From an uncultured Muribaculaceae bacterium (GTDB lineage Bacteria > Bacteroidota > Bacteroidia > Bacteroidales > Muribaculaceae), in NCBI GenBank assembly GCA_947644475.1, contig CANRZQ010000208.1:1-5054 (forward strand): a DNA stretch of 5,054 nucleotides, in the 5' to 3' direction. The notes below the pieces were generated by a model. That model had not been told where the DNA came from, did no database searches, and saw nothing but the letters and a program-made list of their open reading frames with translations. Position 1 is the first letter of the stretch, and every line of letters begins with the position of its first letter. This document shows, in pieces, positions 1-4,786 of the stretch. The translations under genes and the position numbers were made by a program.

Positions 1-453
1 CTCCCAGACGACACGCGCCTTGCCGCCGCGTCGGCCGACATTACATCCAATCTGCTTTTGGGCGACTTCGCGCTCTGGAAAGACAAGGATTATAGCGGAC
101 GTACGCCATTTGACGAGTCGACGATGCGTGTGTTCAGCGTCAACGCCGACGGCGTGGTTGGATTCTACAAACTTCGCGCAAACGAAGACGGAACACCGCA
201 GGAACTTCAACCCAACCGCGCGTATCTTTCGCTGCCGTTGCTGCCCCAGTCGACGGCCAAGGCTTCTTATGCCATATCGGCGCGCAGCATCGACGCCGAC
301 CTGAGCGGCATCAAGGCTCCCGGCAGCGACGACGTATTCAATGACGCGCCGGCAGAATATTTCACCTTGGACGGCAGGGCTGTGGCAGAGCCGGCCAAGG
401 GGCAGATATACATTGTGCGCCAAGGCATGAAAGTGTCGAAGATTGTTTATTGA
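1..453 (+). CDS. C-terminal part of a secreted/surface protein with a Bacteroidales C-terminal sorting-like domain (5' end outside window)
   Basis: The reading frame is open from base 1 to the TGA at 451-453, giving 150 visible residues with no start in view. Two parts are readable. Residues about 17-80 contain NLLLG, then VFSVNADGVVGFYKL, then LQPNRAYLSLP; this beta-rich pattern often precedes the C-terminus of large Bacteroidales exported proteins. The last 32 residues (119-150) have the layout Y-x-L-D-G-R-x-V, then KGQIYIVRQG, then a K-rich end. That resembles the type IX secretion/Por-type C-terminal domain that directs export and surface attachment. The enzymatic or binding part lies upstream and cannot be named. 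An in-frame TTG at 58 is not a credible start, because the frame and the domain both continue upstream of it. The gene ends just before a terminator shared with the convergent NlpC/P60 gene. Partial CDS: high confidence. Sorting role: moderate. Confidence 0.85.
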   Translation, partial: LPDDTRLAAASADITSNLLLGDFALWKDKDYSGRTPFDESTMRVFSVNADGVVGFYKLRANEDGTPQELQPNRAYLSLPLLPQSTAKASYAISARSIDADLSGIKAPGSDDVFNDAPAEYFTLDGRAVAEPAKGQIYIVRQGMKVSKIVY

Positions 454-465
454 CGGCCGAATAAG

Positions 466-506
466 CACAAAAAAACGGAATCCCGCCGGGATTCCGTTTT
501 TTTGTG
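466..506. terminator. Bidirectional rho-independent terminator between convergent genes
   Basis: The stem arms CGGAATCCC (476-484) and GGGATTCCG (488-496) are perfect complements around a 3-base loop. They are flanked by seven A's on the left (469-475) and seven T's on the right (497-503). The symmetry extends to CAC/GTG at the outer ends. Read on either strand, this gives a strong hairpin followed by a U7 tract, so it should stop transcription both from the + strand surface-protein gene (stop at 453) and from the minus-strand NlpC/P60 gene, whose stop codon lies only two bases beyond the palindrome. Confidence 0.95.
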
Positions 507-508
507 TA

Positions 509-1225
509 TCAGTCCATCCACTGCTGTGAATATATGCTGTCGGCGGCCTGGTCGACGGCGCGTGTGAATTCGTCGAGAGTAATCTCGCGCACTGCGGGGG
601 GAGCCGACGGCTGCGACACGGGTGGTGGCGTTACGGCCGTGGCCGGCTTGGCGTTTTTGCCTTTGTCCTTGGCCTTTTTCTTGTTCTTTTGTTTCTTGGA
701 TATGGAGGCCATGGCGGGAACACGGCCGGAATGGTTGTAATGCTTGGTATAGTATTTTTCGGACAGGCTGCTTTCAATCACGCCACGCGACGACGAGGCA
801 TGCACAATCTTGCCGTCGCCAACGTAGAGGCCGACATGGCTCACCTTGCCCTTGCGGCCGGTGGAATTGAAAAACACAAGGTCGCCGGGCTCGAGACGCT
901 CGGCTTTTATGTTGGCGCAGAAATCGCTCTGCTCGCGCGTGGAGCGGGGTATGGAGATGCCCATGGCGTTGCGGTAGATGCTCTGGAGGAATCCGGAGCA
1001 GTCTGTGCCGGACCGCGACTTGCCGCCGTAGGAATATGGAGTGCCAATCCAGCGGTATGCTTCCTCGACAAGCGGACGCACGCTCTCGGGCGCACGCCCG
1101 GCAGCCTCGGCGGCAGCCTGTCGCACGGAGACGCTTCCGCCGGAGCCGCGGCTTACCTTGCGGCTCGACGAGCAGCCTGTGGCCGCCAGGAGCACGGCGA
1201 GAAGGAGGATTATGGTCGGCTTCAT
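509..1225 (-). CDS. NlpC/P60 (C40) family cell-wall peptidase lipoprotein
   Basis: This 238-residue protein is a predicted cell-envelope lipoprotein that cleaves peptide cross-links or stems in peptidoglycan. Residues 1-17 form a lipoprotein signal peptide with a K2 charge and a long hydrophobic stretch, ending in ATGC with the lipidated Cys at 18. The NlpC/P60 domain spans about 50-170. It shows PYSYGG (63-68), the nucleophile motif TDCSGF (Cys76), PRSTREQ (93-99), PGDLVFF (113-119), and the histidines SHVGLY (His130) and IVHASS (His142). Cys76-His130-His142 is the expected catalytic triad, as in E. coli MepS/Spr. After the domain comes an unusual tail: a Lys-rich stretch at 177-193 (10 Lys of 17), a Pro-rich linker at about 194-210, and an acidic, possibly helical end. 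The gene lies 54 bp after the SPFH gene on the same strand and is probably cotranscribed with it from the promoter at 2235-2265. No clear Shine-Dalgarno sequence is seen, as is usual in Bacteroidetes. The exact peptide bond cut is not readable. Confidence 0.95.
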   Translation of the reverse strand: MKPTIILLLAVLLAATGCSSSRKVSRGSGGSVSVRQAAAEAAGRAPESVRPLVEEAYRWIGTPYSYGGKSRSGTDCSGFLQSIYRNAMGISIPRSTREQSDFCANIKAERLEPGDLVFFNSTGRKGKVSHVGLYVGDGKIVHASSSRGVIESSLSEKYYTKHYNHSGRVPAMASISKKQKNKKKAKDKGKNAKPATAVTPPPVSQPSAPPAVREITLDEFTRAVDQAADSIYSQQWMD

Positions 1226-1235
1226 GTTTAATTTA

Positions 1236-1271
1236 TAGGAGGCTTAGGCTTCATAGGAGTCCTAAGAAGGA
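1236..1271. repeat. Short degenerate 9-bp tandem repeat array (TAGGNNTCM family), four units
   Basis: Four consecutive 9-base units start at 1236, 1245, 1254 and 1263: TAGGAGGCT, TAGGCTTCA, TAGGAGTCC and the more diverged TAAGAAGGA. The TAGG core recurs exactly every nine bases in the first three. Inside lie a small palindrome, TAGGA-G-TCCTA (1254-1264), and CTTAGG/CCTAAG arms (1243-1248 and 1261-1266). The array fills most of the 54-bp gap between the SPFH stop and the NlpC/P60 start. The same unit, in the same order of variants, occurs at 4692 onward. Confidence 0.7.
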
Positions 1272-1279
1272 CTACCAGC

Positions 1280-2206
1280 CTAATTTGAGGAGGTGTTGAG
1301 CACGGGCTGGGCGGCTTCGTCGGCGCAGAGCACTACGAGGAGGTTGCCTACCATGGCGGCCTTGCGCTCTTCGTCGAGATGCACGACACCGTCGGCCTCG
1401 ATGCGTTTGAGAGCCATTTCTACCATGGATACAGCGCCTTCGACTATTTTCTCGCGGGCTGTGATGATGGCCGACGCCTGCTGGCGACGAAGCATTACGG
1501 CTGCAATCTCGGGGGCATAGGCCAGGTAGTTGAGGCGCGCCTCTACCACTTCCATGCCGGCCATGGCAAGGCGTTCGTTGATTTTGTGCTCGAGAAGTTC
1601 GTTGATGGCGTCGCCGCCGTCGCGCAGGGTGAGTTCGTCGGGAGCGGTGCCGGTCTCGTCGTAGGCAAACTGGCCGGTTACCTCGCGGAGCGCGGCATCG
1701 CTCTGGATGCGCACGAATCGTTCGAGAGCCTGGTTCGACACGCCTTTTGTGGCACCGAGGCTTTGCGAGTCGAGGTCGAAAACCACCTTGTAGGTGTCTT
1801 TTATTCGCCAAACGAGCACCATGCCGATGAGCACGGGGTTGCCCACCTTGTCGTTTACCTTGATAGGCTCGATGTCCATGTTGCGGATACGCAGGCTGAG
1901 TTTGATGCGGTCCATGAAGGGGTTTACCCAGTAATAGCCCAATTTTCGGCATGTGCCTTTATATTTTCCGAAGAACACCATCACGCGTGCCACGTTTGGC
2001 TCTTGTATGAAATATCCCACGCATCCGATGATAAAGACTATGCCGAGGAGGATAGAGCCGCCTATGCTGAGCAATAGGTTGCTCTCGCCGCCTTCGACAA
2101 TGCACAAGATGATGAGCAGCGGGACAAGGATAAATGTAAAGAATATCATGACGAAGCCGTTGATGGTCATTCCGTGATATTCGTGTTCGTTGGTATTGCC
2201 GTTCAT
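1280..2206 (-). CDS. SPFH/band 7 (stomatin-prohibitin-like) domain membrane protein
   Basis: This 308-residue protein has a short polar N-terminus, two closely spaced transmembrane segments (about 18-38 and 44-67), then an SPFH domain from about 68 to 250. Recognisable stretches are NVARVMVFFGKYKGT (71-85), GYYWVNPF (90-97), the beta-rich IRNMDIEPIKVNDKVGNPV (107-125) and VLVWRIKD (130-137). A helical part rich in Ala, Glu and Arg follows (about 200-270), with ARLNYLAYAPEIAAVMLRRQQA (223-244), typical of the coiled region after SPFH domains. Such proteins oligomerise into membrane-associated scaffolds that organise proteins or lipids; no enzymatic residues are expected. The ATG at 2206 is supported by the promoter 29 bases upstream and by the complete first helix. 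From memory, many Bacteroidetes homologues are followed by a small Arc-like ribbon-helix-helix gene; here only 54 bp of repeat sequence separates it from the NlpC/P60 lipoprotein. The family call is firm, the cellular role is not. Confidence 0.93.
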   Translation of the reverse strand: MNGNTNEHEYHGMTINGFVMIFFTFILVPLLIILCIVEGGESNLLLSIGGSILLGIVFIIGCVGYFIQEPNVARVMVFFGKYKGTCRKLGYYWVNPFMDRIKLSLRIRNMDIEPIKVNDKVGNPVLIGMVLVWRIKDTYKVVFDLDSQSLGATKGVSNQALERFVRIQSDAALREVTGQFAYDETGTAPDELTLRDGGDAINELLEHKINERLAMAGMEVVEARLNYLAYAPEIAAVMLRRQQASAIITAREKIVEGAVSMVEMALKRIEADGVVHLDEERKAAMVGNLLVVLCADEAAQPVLNTSSN

Positions 2207-2234
2207 TTCAAAATAATATTTTGGTTATTTGATG

Positions 2235-2265
2235 CAAATATACTGAATTACAAACAAAAAGTCAA
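2235..2265 (-). promoter_or_regulatory. Bacteroidetes-type promoter for the SPFH-NlpC/P60 operon
   Basis: On the minus strand a -33 element TTGAC (2265-2261) is separated by 20 bases, counted from TTG, from TATATTTG (2242-2235). The latter matches the Bacteroidetes -7 consensus TAnnTTTG exactly. The spacing fits the primary sigma factor of this phylum. A start site near 2228 would give a leader of roughly 20-25 bases before the ATG at 2206. The leader is A/T-rich, as is typical of well-translated Bacteroidetes genes. It is the only clear promoter I found among the four gaps between the minus-strand genes. Confidence 0.85.
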
Positions 2266-2281
2266 GGGTTTTATCCAAAAA

Positions 2282-3175
2282 TCAGTCGTAGGCTTTGAGA
2301 GCCTTGCGGAGTTCGGAGGATACCATGGCGCGGAGTTCGGGAGGATTTACCACGGTGAGGCGCGGGCCGTAAGAGAGGATTTCGTTGACGAGGTCGGTGG
2401 TGAGGCGCATGCGGTAGGTGAAGATTGAGTATCCGTCGCCTATCATCTCGCTCTGTGAGTGGTGGAGCGGCAGGGCACGTAGGTATTTGGCCTGTGTGGA
2501 GTCGGCGCGAATCTCGATGAGCCGCGGCTCGCTGTGGTCGACGATGATGCCGAAGGCGTCGGTGAAATATTCCGTGGGCTCGAACCATGCTGGCAGGTCG
2601 AAGCGGCCGGTGAGCTGCTGCACGGCCGACACACGGTCGAGGGCGTATGTCTTTATCTTGTCTTCCTTTACGTTGCGGCCCACGGCATACCACCTTTGGC
2701 GGAATATGCGCAGGAGGTAAGGCTCGAAATCGATGGCGCGAGTGGGGATTGAGCGTGTGTATGGGAGATAGTCGAAACGCACGATGCTCGACTCGCGGAT
2801 AGCCTCGACAAACACGCCGAGGTGGTCGCGGGCCGACGGCACTTGCTCAAGGAATATGCGCCCCGAGAGGTCGTGGGCGCCGGTGATGATGCCCGATGTG
2901 GCGGCCGAGTTGAGCACCCAGTTGTTCATCGACTCGCTGTGGGAGTCCTCGCAGGTTATGTAGTATTCGTAGGTGGAGGGGTCGCACTCGATGTTGAGGT
3001 TGAAGAGTTCCTCGATTGCAAGGCGGTAATTGTAGAATGTGCGCCGGGGTATGCCGTCGCCTTGGGAGAAGCGCGAGCGTTTCCACTGCTCGTCAATCTC
3101 GCCGCGGGTGATGCGTCCGTGGCGCTTTATTGTGTCGACGAGCCAGATGTATCTTGAAAGGAGGTCTTTTGCCAT
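2282..3175 (-). CDS. WYL-domain transcriptional regulator (HTH-WYL)
   Basis: This 297-residue cytoplasmic regulator is predicted to bind DNA through its N-terminus and a small ligand or nucleic acid through its WYL domain. Residues 1-60 form a helix-turn-helix region beginning MAKDLLSRYIWLVDTI, which is characteristic of Bacteroidales WYL proteins. The WYL domain runs from about 118 to 190, with FDYLPY (134-139), IDFEPYLLR (148-156), the signature RWYAVGRN (161-168; Leu of W-Y-L replaced by Ala164) and YALDRV (177-182). A C-terminal WCX-like domain covers about 205-297. I chose the ATG at 3175 because it starts the conserved N-terminus; a GTG at 3202 would add nine unconserved residues. The gene lies 30 bp after the symporter stop with no promoter visible, so cotranscription with the symporter is likely. 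Its target and ligand cannot be read from sequence; control of the adjacent transporter and muramidase genes is a reasonable guess. Confidence 0.92.
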   Translation of the reverse strand: MAKDLLSRYIWLVDTIKRHGRITRGEIDEQWKRSRFSQGDGIPRRTFYNYRLAIEELFNLNIECDPSTYEYYITCEDSHSESMNNWVLNSAATSGIITGAHDLSGRIFLEQVPSARDHLGVFVEAIRESSIVRFDYLPYTRSIPTRAIDFEPYLLRIFRQRWYAVGRNVKEDKIKTYALDRVSAVQQLTGRFDLPAWFEPTEYFTDAFGIIVDHSEPRLIEIRADSTQAKYLRALPLHHSQSEMIGDGYSIFTYRMRLTTDLVNEILSYGPRLTVVNPPELRAMVSSELRKALKAYD

Positions 3176-3205
3176 AGGATATCGCTGATGTTGATATATC
3201 ACATA

Positions 3206-4672
3206 TCACAAACCAGAGGTTTGTGTTCCTGATGTGCGTAAAAGCCAGAGGCCGGCCACGGTGAAGGCGGCATTGGTGAGCAGCAGTTCGAATCCGGTCT
3301 CGTAGCCCCAGAAGCGGGCGAGCAGCCATTGCAGCGCCCAAGCCAGGACCGGGGCGGCGACGCACACGGCAGGCACCCAGCGGTCGCGTACGCGCCGCTT
3401 TGAGAAGATGCCGAACACGAAAAGGCCGAGAATCGGGCCGTAGGTATATGAGGCAAGGGTGTAGACTGCCGAAATGGCATCCTGGTTGCTTATGTAATAG
3501 AAGGCGATGATTACTGTGCCCATGGCCACGGACATGGCCATGTGGACGCGACGGCGCGAGCGGCCAAGACGCTCGTCGGTGGCGCGGTGACGCTCGGGAA
3601 GGAGGTCGATGGTAAATGATGTGGTGAGCGATGTGAGGGCCGAGCCGGCAGCCGAGTAACTGGCCGCGACAAGCCCCACCACGAACAGTATGGCCACGAT
3701 GGCGGGCATGGCCTCGTCGGTGGCCACGAGGCTGAAAATGTCGTCGGATTTCTCAGGGCGCGAGATTCCGCGCGCGTCCATATATATAATGAGGAGTGTG
3801 CCTAAAAGCAGGAAGAGGGCTATGATGAAGAATTGGAGGATGCCGCTGGCAATCATGTTTTTTTGCGAGCGGCGCGAGTCGGCGCATGCCATGGTGCGCT
3901 GCATCAGGTCCTGGTCGAGGCCTGTCATGGCTATTGCCATGAACACACCGGCGAGGAACTGTTTCCAGAAGTAAAGTCCCGACTTGGCATCGTCGAAAAA
4001 GAACATCCGGCTGGACTCGTGGCCGGAAATGGCTCCGGCCATATCGGAGAGCGAGTAGCCGAGGTTCTGCCCGATGAACCATATGCACAGCACCACCGAC
4101 ATGATGAGGCAGAAACTTTTTAGAGCGTCGGTCCACACCACAGACTTCACGCCTCCAAGCATGGTATAGAGCCAAATGAGCGCAATCGAGACTATCACGT
4201 TGAACGAGAACGGGATGCCGAGCGGCCCGAACACGAGCACCTGGAGCACGGCGCACACCACAAAGAAACGCACGGCGGCTCCGAGCATCTTGGATATGAA
4301 GAAGAACCACGCGCCGGTGCGGTGGGTCGACACGCCGAACCGCTGCTCGAGGTAGCCGTAGATAGACACAAGGTTGCGCTTGTAGAACAGCGGAATGAGC
4401 ACATATGCTATGGCAAAATAGCCTACGATGAAGCCGAGCACCATCTGCAAGTAGGCGTATCCTTTGGCGGCCACCATGCCCGGCACGGAGATGAATGTGA
4501 CGCCGGAGATGCCGGCTCCGAGCATGCCGAAGGCTACCAGAGGCCACGGGGCGCGCCGGCCGCCGGTGAAGAAGGTGGCATTGTCGCCGCCTCGCCCCGC
4601 CAGCCACGACACGAGCATGAGCACGGCGAAGTAGCCGGCGAGCGAAAGAATTATCAAGACAGGGGTTGACAT
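3206..4672 (-). CDS. Sodium:solute symporter (SSS family, TC 2.A.21)
   Basis: This 488-residue inner-membrane protein has about 13 hydrophobic segments, the usual topology for Na+-coupled symporters of the LeuT fold (PutP, vSGLT). Family landmarks are FFTGGRRAPWPLVAFGMLGAGISGVTF (34-60; first broken helix), the loop before WTDALKSF (180-187), the GLDQDLMQRTMACAD signature (251-265) and SYSAAGSALTSLTTSFTIDLL (338-358; core helix 8, part of the Na2 site). Length is normal. By hand alignment Ser340 keeps one Na2-site hydroxyl, while the neighbouring hydroxyl position is Ala341. The gene lies 105 bp after the NamZ-like gene, in a gap filled by repeats, and 30 bp before the WYL regulator, all on the same strand. 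The substrate is not determined by sequence. Beside a muramidase-family gene, N-acetylmuramic acid or another peptidoglycan fragment is plausible; from memory, the Tannerella MurT transporter offers a precedent for PTS-independent MurNAc uptake in this order. Confidence 0.94.
   Translation of the reverse strand: MSTPVLIILSLAGYFAVLMLVSWLAGRGGDNATFFTGGRRAPWPLVAFGMLGAGISGVTFISVPGMVAAKGYAYLQMVLGFIVGYFAIAYVLIPLFYKRNLVSIYGYLEQRFGVSTHRTGAWFFFISKMLGAAVRFFVVCAVLQVLVFGPLGIPFSFNVIVSIALIWLYTMLGGVKSVVWTDALKSFCLIMSVVLCIWFIGQNLGYSLSDMAGAISGHESSRMFFFDDAKSGLYFWKQFLAGVFMAIAMTGLDQDLMQRTMACADSRRSQKNMIASGILQFFIIALFLLLGTLLIIYMDARGISRPEKSDDIFSLVATDEAMPAIVAILFVVGLVAASYSAAGSALTSLTTSFTIDLLPERHRATDERLGRSRRRVHMAMSVAMGTVIIAFYYISNQDAISAVYTLASYTYGPILGLFVFGIFSKRRVRDRWVPAVCVAAPVLAWALQWLLARFWGYETGFELLLTNAAFTVAGLWLLRTSGTQTSGL
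3207..3225 (-). other. Perfect 8-bp hairpin overlapping the symporter stop codon
   Basis: CACAAACC (3207-3214) and GGTTTGTG (3218-3225) are exact complements around a 3-base loop. The hairpin covers the last codons and two bases of the TGA of the symporter gene. It is followed on the minus strand by an A/T-rich stretch with two ATATCAC copies (+ strand 3196-3202 and 3203-3209), but not by a U-tract. It is therefore not a standard terminator. It could stabilise mRNA 3' ends or influence coupling to the WYL gene 30 bp on, or it may be chance. Confidence 0.4.
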
Positions 4673-4690
4673 TGGGAAGTTGGGGAGTTT

Positions 4691-4730
4691 TTAGGAATCA
4701 TAGGATTCATAGGCATCCTATGATTCCTAA
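4691..4730. repeat. 16-bp perfect inverted repeat in the symporter leader
   Basis: The arms TTAGGAATCATAGGAT (4691-4706) and ATCCTATGATTCCTAA (4715-4730) are exact reverse complements with an 8-base loop. In a leftward transcript the hairpin would end 18 bases before the symporter ATG at 4672. It is built from the 9-bp repeat units described in the overlapping entry. It is not followed by a U-tract on the minus strand (the next bases are A-rich). A run of T follows only on the + strand, where no gene ends, so it does not look like a terminator for the upstream gene. Confidence 0.8.
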
Positions 4731-4786
4731 TTTTCTATGTTTCTTAATTTTCTATGATTCTTAATTTTCTATGTTTCTTAATCCTC
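4692..4786. repeat. Tandem repeat array: 9-bp units passing into a 17-bp (9+8) array
   Basis: Units beginning with TA run without a break. First come 9-base units at 4692, 4701, 4710 and 4719 (TAGGAATCA, TAGGATTCA, TAGGCATCC, TATGATTCC). Then TAATTTTC (8 bases) alternates with TATGTTTCT or TATGATTCT (9 bases), giving four 17-base copies at 4719, 4736, 4753 and 4770. Copies 1 and 3 share ATGATTC, and copies 2 and 4 share ATGTTTC, so there is also a 34-base higher-order period. The array fills the gap between the symporter and the NamZ-like gene, and its last copy contains that gene's stop codon. It is much more A/T-rich than the flanking genes. Confidence 0.85.

Noticed and set aside
689..1231. 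180-codon open frame on the + strand opposite the NlpC/P60 gene
   Set aside because: The minus strand has an intact lipobox and Cys-His-His triad, and the + frame has low-complexity Ala/Gly/Arg content typical of an antisense shadow.
1379..2077. 232-codon open frame on the + strand opposite the SPFH gene
   Set aside because: It is a mirror of the SPFH coding frame in G+C-rich DNA. Its translation shows no family features, while the minus strand encodes a complete SPFH protein with promoter.
1280..2206. SPFH gene as part of an anti-phage defence system
   Set aside because: The neighbours are an ordinary wall peptidase and a WYL regulator in a separate unit. No nuclease, NTPase or toxin-type effector is present, and the protein has the length and layout of a housekeeping SPFH protein.
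3176..3202. GTG start for the WYL regulator at 3202
   Set aside because: It would add nine residues ahead of the conserved MAKDLLSRYIWLVDTI start and would run almost to the symporter stop. The ATG at 3175 is better.
3753..4607. 284-codon open frame on the minus strand overlapping the symporter in another frame
   Set aside because: It is Arg/His/Pro-rich with no domain, and is an out-of-frame reading of the symporter gene.
4691..4730. Rho-independent terminator for the NamZ-like gene
   Set aside because: On the minus strand the hairpin is followed by A-rich sequence, not T. The T-rich flank is on the side facing the other strand, where no gene ends.
4691..4730. Insertion sequence terminal repeat or miniature transposon
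   Set aside because: There are no transposase remnants and no target-site duplication. The palindrome is explained by the 9-bp tandem units.
4718..4786. CRISPR array
   Set aside because: The 17-bp repeats are contiguous with no unique spacers, and no cas gene is present.
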